Part shown: positions 1 through 8,298 of the stretch, one piece after another | How positions within the stretch are numbered: the first letter of the stretch is position 1 | Layout: every line of letters begins with the position of its first letter | Translations under genes and position numbers: made by a program | Notes under the pieces: model-generated | The model's input: the letters and a program-made list of their open reading frames with translations, nothing else | Databases searched by the model: none | Told to the model about the DNA's origin: nothing | NCBI GenBank assembly: GCA_028716745.1 | Contig: JAQUPE010000006.1 | Span: 1 to 40,979 of the forward strand | Source of the DNA: Minisyncoccota bacterium | GTDB taxonomy: Bacteria; Patescibacteriota; Minisyncoccia; UBA6257; 02-FULL-45-10c | Direction of reading: 5' to 3' | DNA: 40,979 bases

Positions 1-119
1 TCCTCTTTCGGCCTTAGGCTCATTAAAACCAGCTGGCTGTGCTTTCCCGTATAAAGCACTTTCCGGAAATTATTATTTTCCAGAGTATCTTTTTCTATGT
101 TTGTATTAAATCCTTTCAT
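1..119 (-). CDS. Cupin-domain protein (5' part only, runs off the window edge)
   Basis: Manual translation from ATG at 119: MKGFNTNIEKDTLENNNFRKVLYTGKHSQLVLMSLRPKE, resembling the N-terminus of small CPR cupin proteins. Confidence 0.6.
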   Translation of the reverse strand, partial: MKGFNTNIEKDTLENNNFRKVLYTGKHSQLVLMSLRPKE

Positions 120-163
120 ATTTTTATTATTTATTAATTTAACGACTTATTTTAATTATACCT

Positions 164-400
164 TTATTTTTTAAATTTTTTAACGATATCCACCAAGGCG
201 AAAATAACGCCAATGCCCATTAATCCGTACCCTATCAGCCGGTTCTCTCCAAAAGCAATTCCCGCAATAATAAAAGCAAACGCAATGGCCGCCATTTTAG
301 AAATCGGCCTTTGTTCTTTTTTTCTCACAAAAAACATAACTGCCCCAATTATAGCAAGCGCAACAATAGCTATTAAAATATATGTTTGTGAAGTATTCAT
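164..400 (-). CDS. Small two/three-TM membrane protein, hypothetical
   Basis: 78-aa ORF with hydrophobic segments; TATAAT upstream. Confidence 0.6.
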   Translation of the reverse strand: MNTSQTYILIAIVALAIIGAVMFFVRKKEQRPISKMAAIAFAFIIAGIAFGENRLIGYGLMGIGVIFALVDIVKKFKK

Positions 401-452
401 TTAATTTATCTGCTTTGATTGTCCGTATTTTAATTATAGCAAAATTTTCCGC

Positions 453-1484
453 CTAATGGATGCCAAAAACTCCGTCGCTTTTGTCATATACGCTGTTTTC
501 CTTGCTATCTTCAATAATGACAAGATATTTTTCCGATGCCGGCAAATCCGTTATTCCCCATACTTCCGCGTATAATTCCTGTACCGTCCATTCATAACTG
601 CCCGTATTCAGCGTATTTGAAACAATGGCGGCGTTGAAATTCTGGCTGTCCGGATTTCCGGAAATTTCCAGCCGTATATTCACGCTTTCCACCGAATCCG
701 GCGCGCTCCAAGTTATTTTTACTTTTTGCCCCTTAGCCCAGCTTTCCCCTCCCTTGGGAGATAAAACTTTTATTGAAGGCAAATCAAAAATCTTAAAAGT
801 AGAAATTATTTTATTAAAAGCATCCAGTCTTTGCTTATCCTCCGGATATTTAGCAAAATCTGTTTTATACATCAGATACATGTTAAATACCCTGCCGTTT
901 TTCTCAAAACTGACGCTTTTTATTTCGGTCGGTTCCATTGACGCTTTCGGCAATATGCTGATTACGGCGTTTTGTTCATTTATCTCTGCTTCCGTTTCGG
1001 AAACAGAACCCGATTCCACCCTAGAATTAAATTCTTTTACAAAATCTTTCAATGATTGTCCGGACGAAAGAGTTCCGATAAATTCAACTCCGCCATATCC
1101 GCTCTCATTTGTGGCTCCCGGCCCGAATAAAGCATTTTTGGGATTATATTTATTAGCTTCCGCATTCCATTCTTTCGGATATTCAAACGAATATCCGCCT
1201 TCTTTATTTATATAAGTAGAATTTATATGATCATCAGATTCATTTATAGTTTGAATCTTATTATTGAAAAAATTAAAGACAACTCCTGCCTCAGCTATCA
1301 CTAAAATAATAGCTGTCCCTAAAATAATTTTTTTCTTGCTTTTTATCAGCCCCACAATGCCAATAATAAACGCTATTAGTCCCATTAACTGTCCACCGGG
1401 GCTATCATCATATCCGCCATATATAAACATAAACACCCCAAATAATGCTGCGAAAATGGATAATATTATTATCTTTATATTCAT
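453..1484 (-). CDS. Membrane-anchored protein with PsbP-like region and C-terminal Kre9/KNH-like (Ser-Thr-rich GPI-type) domain
   Basis: ORF; start revised to MNIKIIILSIF at 1484 because the upstream 32 aa overlap the neighbouring pilin ORF; C-terminus IKVLSPKGGESWAKGQKVKITWSAP... is Kre9/KNH-like. Confidence 0.7.
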   Translation of the reverse strand: MNIKIIILSIFAALFGVFMFIYGGYDDSPGGQLMGLIAFIIGIVGLIKSKKKIILGTAIILVIAEAGVVFNFFNNKIQTINESDDHINSTYINKEGGYSFEYPKEWNAEANKYNPKNALFGPGATNESGYGGVEFIGTLSSGQSLKDFVKEFNSRVESGSVSETEAEINEQNAVISILPKASMEPTEIKSVSFEKNGRVFNMYLMYKTDFAKYPEDKQRLDAFNKIISTFKIFDLPSIKVLSPKGGESWAKGQKVKITWSAPDSVESVNIRLEISGNPDSQNFNAAIVSNTLNTGSYEWTVQELYAEVWGITDLPASEKYLVIIEDSKENSVYDKSDGVFGIH

Positions 1485-1495
1485 ACAGTTTATTT

Positions 1496-3001
1496 TTATC
1501 GGCAAAGATGCTCTCCGCCCAAAACTTTTGCGTAATGTTCGCCTATTTCTCCTCCGCATGCACCACTGCCAACCGTACATCCGCCATTTGTAAGAGCTGT
1601 ATTAAAGATAGCAACCTCATCTATTTTTCCATTAATATATCTTCCCGAACCAAAAGTAGATTTTCCTATCAGCATAGTAACTGTTGAATGATCAAGGGGC
1701 AACGCAGTATTTATAACTAAATCCGCTTCTCCATTTACATATCCGATAAATTTGCTGCCATCATAAGTAAATGCAAGATAATACCACCGGCCAGTTTCTA
1801 AAGTATGAGAACCACTGCCGTCATAAGTTCCAACGGCTGGATCTTCTACATACATAGCTAATTTTCCGTTAGATTTTATAAGCAAAGTAAATCCTTTACC
1901 GCTTGATTCTTTGGCGACAACTGAATTATAAGATTCCGTATAGCCATTAATATAAACCCAAGCTTCAAATGTCATATAAGGAGAAGGACTCAAGCTAGCA
2001 TCATGAGGCACGCTGATATAATCACCTCCGCCATCTAAACTAAAAGCATTGCCGACTATTCCGGCTCCGCCCGCCGTTGCATTGTCCTGCAACGTTCCCT
2101 CATTAGTTCCATAATAATCCGTAGCATCTCCTTCTCCCTGCCAATAAGAAACTAAGCCATCTGTATTTCCTGATCCGCACGATAATACCGCTTTACATTC
2201 CCCTCCGAAACAATAATCTGATGAACAATCCCCATCCACCGAACAAGCTAATCCTTCGGCGCATGGATCGCAGATGTCTCCTCCGCAATCTACATCTGTT
2301 TCATCCTGATTTTTTTCGCTGTCTATGCAACTATCAGGAGCAGCTAATGTCCAAGCCTGATTTGCAATAAGATTTCCGCCGCTTCCAATTTCAAATCGCG
2401 TAGAAGTCGCCCCGCCATCATTAACAGCGTTGTCTGCGAGGAATTTAGCTGACTCTATGCCTGCAGATAGAGCCCAGGAGCCTTTGACGTATGTATAGTA
2501 GAGTCCGCCTGTGGCTGTGTTGGTGGGGTCTATAGGTAAAGCTGCAAATAGAGATCCTGCTGAGGTTTGGACTTGGGTGAAGTCTACGGGGATCCAGCCT
2601 GTGCCATCTATCTTTCTGTAGTTAGTAGATGTCTTGCAGGCATAGGACCATCCTGCTGGGAGAGCTGCTAGTCCGAGGTCTGAGCAGTCTGCTGCGTTAC
2701 TAGGTAGAGATATATATACGGTATTGGCTGTGCCGGTTAGGGTGTAGTTATATGATTGAAATAGACCTATGGCGCTGTTTATTGTTTGGAGATCTGAGAG
2801 TCTTTGAGCGTCTCTAGCTTGTCTGTTTAACTCTGTGGGGTTGATTACTAATATAGTTACTGTGGCTAATATAGCTAGGATGCCTAGGACGACTACGAGT
2901 TCGACGAGGGTGAAGGAGGATTGGAGGTATTTGGAGACGCGGACTGTTCTTTTCCTGCAAAAAAATAAACGAGGAAAATAGAAAGTTATTAGCCTTATCA
3001 T
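1496..3001 (-). CDS. Type IV pilin-like protein with Cys-rich linker and C-terminal LamG/concanavalin-like domain
   Basis: SSFTLVELVVVLGILAILATVT prepilin motif; LVSYWQGEGDATD...FDGGGDYISVPHD...KIDEVAIFNTAL LamG signature. Confidence 0.85.
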   Translation of the reverse strand: MIRLITFYFPRLFFCRKRTVRVSKYLQSSFTLVELVVVLGILAILATVTILVINPTELNRQARDAQRLSDLQTINSAIGLFQSYNYTLTGTANTVYISLPSNAADCSDLGLAALPAGWSYACKTSTNYRKIDGTGWIPVDFTQVQTSAGSLFAALPIDPTNTATGGLYYTYVKGSWALSAGIESAKFLADNAVNDGGATSTRFEIGSGGNLIANQAWTLAAPDSCIDSEKNQDETDVDCGGDICDPCAEGLACSVDGDCSSDYCFGGECKAVLSCGSGNTDGLVSYWQGEGDATDYYGTNEGTLQDNATAGGAGIVGNAFSLDGGGDYISVPHDASLSPSPYMTFEAWVYINGYTESYNSVVAKESSGKGFTLLIKSNGKLAMYVEDPAVGTYDGSGSHTLETGRWYYLAFTYDGSKFIGYVNGEADLVINTALPLDHSTVTMLIGKSTFGSGRYINGKIDEVAIFNTALTNGGCTVGSGACGGEIGEHYAKVLGGEHLCR

Positions 3002-3090
3002 GGTCAGATAATTATAGTATGAGATAAGTTAATTTAAAAATGCCTGCCTCTTTATTTTTTCTAAAAGAACTATTATTATATAAATACTAT

Positions 3091-3162
3091 TCCGGGATAG
3101 CTCAGCGGTAGAGCGGCGCCCTGTTAAGGCGATGGTCGTAGGTTCGATCCCTACTCCCGGAG
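3091..3162 (+). tRNA. tRNA-Asn (anticodon GTT)
   Basis: TCCGGGA/TCCCGGA acceptor stem, GCTC/GAGC D-stem, CTGTTAA anticodon loop, GTAGG TTCGATC CCTAC T-arm; CCA not encoded. Confidence 0.95.
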
Positions 3163-3246
3163 CAAAGATTTCGATTAAAAAATCATCATTGATATGAGGA
3201 GCTTTTATTTGATTTTTTAATGTATTTATGGTATTATAACAACAAT

Positions 3247-3474
3247 ATGAAAACAAAAGATTTATTGGAACTTAATCAAATCAAAACATCCCTTTTAGAT
3301 TTTATGAAATCTTACAACAAAAGCGTCCCCGCCGGCTTTCCTCGCGCATCAGCCAAGATATTGAAAAGCTTTCAATTATTGCACCCTACGCTTTTTAAGG
3401 TTAACGACGAATGGTCCATCGATAAACACAGAAAAAGAGTAATGGACTGGATTCCCTCGAGCTCTAAATTATAA
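3247..3474 (+). CDS. Hypothetical small protein
   Basis: ORF MKTKDLLELNQIK... with TATAAC box 6 nt upstream of ATG. Confidence 0.55.
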   Translation: MKTKDLLELNQIKTSLLDFMKSYNKSVPAGFPRASAKILKSFQLLHPTLFKVNDEWSIDKHRKRVMDWIPSSSKL

Positions 3475-3502
3475 AAAACATCCTGAATTAGGATGTTTTT
3501 TT
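3473..3502. terminator. Bidirectional Rho-independent terminator between convergent genes
   Basis: AAAAAACATCCT GAATT AGGATGTTTTTTT. Confidence 0.85.
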
Positions 3503-3506
3503 ATTA

Positions 3507-4364
3507 TTAAAACTTTATACGCAATAAAATCATGCCAATAACAACAACGGCTGTAGCCAGAATTTTTTGCCTGAAATGTTCTTTTTCTTTGAGAAATATT
3601 ATTCCTCCGATAACGGTTAATAAAGTAACCATTTGTAAAAGCGGATAAGCTAATGTTATATCCATAACGGAAAAAGTCTTAAGAGTAAAATAATAGCTTG
3701 CCGTTTGAATAATCGTTCCCGCAAAAGCAATCCAGCCTTTTGTCCTAAGCAGGTGCTTAAAACCCTCAATGTTTTTCGGCAAAAATACGGCCAATAAAAT
3801 AGTGGGAAATAAATAAACCAAAAAATTATAAACTTCCGGATTAAAATATCCCAGGGAGGCCTTATCCACTATAGCCACAATTGATGCTAATAATGCGCTT
3901 CCTAACGTCCAAAGAATACCGGGGTCTGTAAGCCTTCCCCATTTTCTTTCCGGGTGCCAGATTAAAAGCGAGATACCCAAGAAAATAAGGGCCGTTGCGA
4001 TTGTTTTAAAAATTGTCGCGGTTTCTCCCAAAAGCAATATTCCCAAAATAAAAGTCCATATTATTCTGGATTGGCTTACCGGCTCCCGCAAAGACAGATC
4101 TGTTTTTTTATAAGCGATAAAAGCGGAAACGGCTAAAACTGCCCAAAGAATGCTGGCGATACCAAGAAAAAGTATTGCATTGCCGCTTTTTGGAAAAGAA
4201 AAATTTATAGCCGCCAAAGGCAATGAAATTGCCGCTGAAACCAAATTACCAAAAAAAGCATAGGGATAAGCCTCAACATTTTTAAGAATGTATTTATGAA
4301 TTATTTTAGTGATAACTCCGCAAATTATCGCTATAAATAAAAATATAAAAGCCTGTAGGGACAT
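3507..4364 (-). CDS. EamA/DMT-family transporter
   Basis: 285 aa, about 10 TM segments, paired repeats, EamA-like. Confidence 0.8.
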   Translation of the reverse strand: MSLQAFIFLFIAIICGVITKIIHKYILKNVEAYPYAFFGNLVSAAISLPLAAINFSFPKSGNAILFLGIASILWAVLAVSAFIAYKKTDLSLREPVSQSRIIWTFILGILLLGETATIFKTIATALIFLGISLLIWHPERKWGRLTDPGILWTLGSALLASIVAIVDKASLGYFNPEVYNFLVYLFPTILLAVFLPKNIEGFKHLLRTKGWIAFAGTIIQTASYYFTLKTFSVMDITLAYPLLQMVTLLTVIGGIIFLKEKEHFRQKILATAVVVIGMILLRIKF

Positions 4365-4366
4365 GG

Positions 4367-5341
4367 TTATTTTTTAGCGTATTTTTTCTTAATAATCGCG
4401 TTGAGGATTTTCTTCACTTTTTCAATGCTATCAAAATCGTATATGGAAATAGGCATTACATTGGAATTTAATTTCTTCAAAGTCTCTTTTTTCTTTTTTA
4501 ACGCAGCCGCGCTCAACACATCGCTTTTTGTAAGAAACAAATATTCTTTCTTTTTTAATAATTCCTTATTATAGGCGCCGAGCTCTTTCCTGATAATTTT
4601 ATATTCTTTAACCGGACTAGTGGATTCCGCCGATACCAAATGAAACAATATCTTTGTCCTTTCCACGTGGCGTAAAAACTTAATGCCCAAGCCCTTTCCC
4701 CCCGAGGCGCCCGCAATAATTCCCGGGATGTCCGCCAAAATCAATTCATAATAAGCGCCCAAATGCGGCTCCAGCGTGGTAAAAGGATAATTTGCTACTT
4801 TACTTTTGGCATTGGTCAATTCATTTATCAAGCTTGATTTGCCGGAATTAGGAACGCCGATTAAGCCGACATCGGCGATAAGCTTAAGCTCCATCCGCAA
4901 AACAAATTTTTCTCCGGCTAAACCTTCCTGAAATCTTCTTGGGCTGGTATTGCGCGGAGAACGAAAAAGAAAATTGCCCTTTCCCCCATGACCTCCTTTT
5001 GCCACGACTACCCGCTCCCCGATAGCGGTAATTTCCTGGTCAATTTTAGTTTCCAAATTATGAATAACCGTTCCCACCGGAACTTTTAAAATCAAATCTT
5101 CGCCATCCTTGCCGTCAACAAACTGCCCCCTTCCGTCCTGCCCTTTTGTCGCGGTTAAATCTTTTTTATAGCGGAACTGCCTCAACGCTCCGAGATCAGC
5201 AACTCCTTCGCAATAAATACTGCCTCCGTCCCCTCCGCTTCCGCCGGCAGGCCCAAGGCTCATAACGTTCTTATTAAAAGCCACGGCGCCTTTCCCGCCG
5301 TGTCCCGCAGAAACTGTAATTTTTATATCATCTATAAGCAT
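4367..5341 (-). CDS. obg: GTPase Obg/CgtA
   Basis: Gly-rich Obg fold (GHGGKGAVAF, GGSGGDGGS), GVPNSGKSSL G1, ADIPGI G3, TKSD G4. Confidence 0.95.
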   Translation of the reverse strand: MLIDDIKITVSAGHGGKGAVAFNKNVMSLGPAGGSGGDGGSIYCEGVADLGALRQFRYKKDLTATKGQDGRGQFVDGKDGEDLILKVPVGTVIHNLETKIDQEITAIGERVVVAKGGHGGKGNFLFRSPRNTSPRRFQEGLAGEKFVLRMELKLIADVGLIGVPNSGKSSLINELTNAKSKVANYPFTTLEPHLGAYYELILADIPGIIAGASGGKGLGIKFLRHVERTKILFHLVSAESTSPVKEYKIIRKELGAYNKELLKKKEYLFLTKSDVLSAAALKKKKETLKKLNSNVMPISIYDFDSIEKVKKILNAIIKKKYAKK

Positions 5342-5409
5342 TTTACTATTCTAATCTAAATCGCTTATAAAAGCCAAAAAATCCTTAAATTGCTATAATA
5401 AATTAATAA

Positions 5410-6906
5410 ATGCTTAGTCTTCCATTTGTTTTATCAATTATTCCTTTTGCGGTTTTTCTTCTGCTTCTGCTTTGGAGAAAAATGACGCTTCTTAAAGTTT
5501 CCGCTCTGACGCTGGTTATAACGGCAGCGCTGACGCTTTTTTACTGGAAAATAATCCCTGCACTGCTTTTAGTTTCTTTTGCCAAAGGATTTTTCGTGGC
5601 TCTGGATATTTTTCTCATAATTTTGGGCGCCATATTCTTTTTGGAAGTCCTCAGGGATTTAAAGGTCATAGACAATATTTCATATTATTTGGAATCTTTT
5701 TCAAAAGACTACAGGATACAAGTAATAATCTTGGCGTGGTTTTTCGAAAACTTTTTGGAAGGAACGGCAGGCTTTGGAACCGCATCGGTAATTGTCGCGC
5801 CGCTTCTTATCGGCCTCGGATTATCGCCCCTTAAAGCAATTATTATCTCCCTTTTGGGAAACAGCACCTCCGTAGTTTTCGGCGCCGCCGGAACGCCTAT
5901 ACGCGTCGGATTTGCCGGCCTGGATTATTCAACTATCCCGCAATTATCCGCTTGGATAAATTGCATCGGATTTATAGTCCCTATTTTTATGCTCTTAACC
6001 TTGGTGGCCGATAAACAAGATAAGAAAAAACAATTTTGGGAAGCGCTGCCTTTCGCCATTTGGGCGGGAATTGCCTTCGTAATTCCTTCCGCATTGGTTG
6101 TTTTTCTTGGCCAGGAATTCCCTTCCATTCTGGGCTCTGTTATAGGACTGCTATTGGTTTTACTGACAACTAAGCTTGGGATTTTCTCTCCAAAAAATAT
6201 CCGCACCGCCCACGAAATATGGGAACCCAAACAAACGCTTTCTTATTTCAGGGCATTCTTTCCGTATTGTCTTTTAATTATTGCTCTTATTCTGGGAAAA
6301 ATATTTCTTGGTTCAATAAATTTTTCTATTCCGCTTGATATCAATCACAAATTCAATTTATTCAATCCGGGATTTGCGTTTCTTATTGTAGGATTGCCGG
6401 TCGCTCTCTTTTGGGGCTCAACAAGACACAAAATAGCCCTTCAGGCCATAAAAGTAGCGATTAAAAGCTCCATTGAACCATTTTTAGTTATTGCTTCCAT
6501 TTCTATAGTCGTTCAATTGATGATTAATTCCGGACAAAATTTAAGCGGTCTTCCCTCTTCAATAGCGCTGATAGCGAAAAATTTTGAAACGGCGATGCTT
6601 CCTTTCTGGGCTCCATTTATCGGCGCCTTCGGAAGCTTCATTACCGGCAGTGCAACTATTTCCAATATCATGTTCGGTAATTTTCTTAATTTTGCCTCCC
6701 AGGCAATAAATATGGACTCAGCAAAAGTTCTGGCGCTGGCGCTGGTAGGCGGAGCCTTGGGAAATATGACTGCATTAGCCGACATGCTTGCCGCCGAAGC
6801 TGTTGTCGGATTAAAAAATCACGAAAGGCATGTTTTAAAAGGAGTTATTATCCCCTGTCTTATCTGTCTGATTCTTACAGGAATCATAGGAGTTTTAATA
6901 ATTTAA
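5410..6906 (+). CDS. L-lactate permease (LctP family)
   Basis: FFENFLEGTAGFGTASVIVAPLLIGLGLSPLKA...GAAGTPIRVGF. Confidence 0.88.
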   Translation: MLSLPFVLSIIPFAVFLLLLLWRKMTLLKVSALTLVITAALTLFYWKIIPALLLVSFAKGFFVALDIFLIILGAIFFLEVLRDLKVIDNISYYLESFSKDYRIQVIILAWFFENFLEGTAGFGTASVIVAPLLIGLGLSPLKAIIISLLGNSTSVVFGAAGTPIRVGFAGLDYSTIPQLSAWINCIGFIVPIFMLLTLVADKQDKKKQFWEALPFAIWAGIAFVIPSALVVFLGQEFPSILGSVIGLLLVLLTTKLGIFSPKNIRTAHEIWEPKQTLSYFRAFFPYCLLIIALILGKIFLGSINFSIPLDINHKFNLFNPGFAFLIVGLPVALFWGSTRHKIALQAIKVAIKSSIEPFLVIASISIVVQLMINSGQNLSGLPSSIALIAKNFETAMLPFWAPFIGAFGSFITGSATISNIMFGNFLNFASQAINMDSAKVLALALVGGALGNMTALADMLAAEAVVGLKNHERHVLKGVIIPCLICLILTGIIGVLII

Positions 6907-6924
6907 TTTTGTTATAATTAATTT

Positions 6925-7341
6925 ATGAATAAATTTGTTTGGACTCCTAAATATAGCGTCGGCATAGATTCTATAGATGATCAGCACAAGCATTTTTTTG
7001 ATATGGCTAATAAAACTATGGAATTAGCCGGCGAATCAAAAACCGAACCAAGAACAATTTTTGAGGCACTGGAAGAACTTGGCGACTATGCCTTCTATCA
7101 TTTTGGAACCGAAGAAGATTATTTTGACAGCCTTCATTACACTGAAGCCGATGCGCACAAATCAATCCATAATACTTTCAGGCAAAAAATCCAAAACATA
7201 ATGACTTCCGCCCGAGAAGGAGAAAATATCCATAAAATAGCCAAGGAAGCCGCTTCTTTTGCCGGCGATTGGCTTTTCAATCATATTCTGGAAATGGATA
7301 AAAAATACGCCGTATTTTTTCACGAACACGGAGTTAAATAA
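6925..7341 (+). CDS. Bacteriohemerythrin
   Basis: W.PKYSVGIDSIDDQHKHFFDM, HFGTEEDYF, HKSIHNTF, FNHILEMDKKY iron-ligand pattern. Confidence 0.93.
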   Translation: MNKFVWTPKYSVGIDSIDDQHKHFFDMANKTMELAGESKTEPRTIFEALEELGDYAFYHFGTEEDYFDSLHYTEADAHKSIHNTFRQKIQNIMTSAREGENIHKIAKEAASFAGDWLFNHILEMDKKYAVFFHEHGVK

Positions 7342-7355
7342 TTTCCTTTTTTACA

Positions 7356-7384
7356 TTGACAAAAGGCTGTTTTAATGCTATTTT
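7356..7384 (+). promoter_or_regulatory. Sigma-70 type promoter of the sigma-factor gene
   Basis: TTGACA (7356-7361), 17-bp spacer, TATTTT (7379-7384). Confidence 0.65.
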
Positions 7385-7436
7385 ATTAGTAGTTACATTT
7401 ACATCTGTAAAATCTATGCTTTTGGAGGAGCACTAG

Positions 7437-8261
7437 ATGATAAGAGAATCGGAGGTCGTAGAGAAAATCGTGTTCGACGTCTTAAATGACGGCTTGAGCG
7501 CGAGAGCAAAGAAAAAGCTCAGGGAAAGAATCATTTCTGCGTCCCGGCCGTTCATCAGACACATTTCCCGCCGCTATGATTTTGGCGTGGTCCCCAAGGA
7601 GGACTTGATCGCGCATGGAGAGGTGGGAGCGCTGGAGGCGCTGGAGAAATTCCGTCCTGAGCTCGGCTACAAGTTCACGACTTTCGCCGGGTATTACATA
7701 AGGAAAGAGATGCTGAAGGCCATAGGCCTGTTTTCCAGAGACATCGTATTGCCAGCGTGGATACTCGATGAAATCAGAAAACTGGAAAAGACCAAAAATC
7801 TGCGGCGACTGAATTTCGCCGAAGAAGAAAGGCTTTACCAGCTCATGGAGTTCCTGGCTGAAAGCAAGACGATATCCCTAGATACTCCCTTCAGGGATTC
7901 CGACTACTACAAGTTCGGATTTGGCCTGATCGACAGGGAGGATGAGGAGCTGGACACGGAAGAGCTGGAGTCTCTGAAAGAGATTCGCTTTACCGACGTC
8001 CTGTCCGACAAGACAAAAGGCATCGAGACCATCCTGGAGGAAGAAGAGATCAAAAGATTCTTCCGCAAAGCCAAACAACTGCCCGAAAAGGAGAGGGCTG
8101 TTGTGGCAATGAGATTCGGTTTCGAAGATGGGAAATTTCACCTCATCTCCGAAATAGCGGAAGAGCTTGGCTTCTCCGAAGGAACCGTGTCCAGGCACCT
8201 CAAGAGAGCCCTGGATCATCTCGGATGGATTCTCTGCAGGAAGTACCTGTGCATCCGTTAA
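7437..8261 (+). CDS. Sigma-70 family RNA polymerase sigma factor
   Basis: Region 2 (DLIAHGEVGALEALEKFRPELGYKFTTFAGYYIRKEM) and region 4 HTH (ISEIAEELGFSEGTVSRHLKRAL); GGAGGA SD 7 nt upstream. Confidence 0.9.
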   Translation: MIRESEVVEKIVFDVLNDGLSARAKKKLRERIISASRPFIRHISRRYDFGVVPKEDLIAHGEVGALEALEKFRPELGYKFTTFAGYYIRKEMLKAIGLFSRDIVLPAWILDEIRKLEKTKNLRRLNFAEEERLYQLMEFLAESKTISLDTPFRDSDYYKFGFGLIDREDEELDTEELESLKEIRFTDVLSDKTKGIETILEEEEIKRFFRKAKQLPEKERAVVAMRFGFEDGKFHLISEIAEELGFSEGTVSRHLKRALDHLGWILCRKYLCIR

Positions 8262-8266
8262 CAAAA

Positions 8267-8297
8267 GGCCCGCATTTACCGCGGGCCAATTTTTTTA
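8267..8297 (+). terminator. Rho-independent terminator after the sigma-factor gene
   Basis: GGCCCGC ATTTACC GCGGGCC AATTTTTTT. Confidence 0.92.
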
Positions 8298-8298
8298 T

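Noticed and set aside
625-1215. Plus-strand ORF 196 aa, and other long antisense ORFs (e.g. 22824-23486, 40355-40828, 8167-8754)
   Set aside because: Antisense shadows of well-supported genes with no recognisable protein features.
1496-3001. Diversity-generating retroelement acting on LamG pilins
   Set aside because: No reverse transcriptase and no template/variable repeat pair with adenine-biased differences seen in the window.
3029-3256. 75-aa minus-strand ORF
   Set aside because: It runs antisense through the tRNA-Asn gene; GVGIEPTTIALTGRRSTAELSR is the translated antisense tRNA, a common false ORF.
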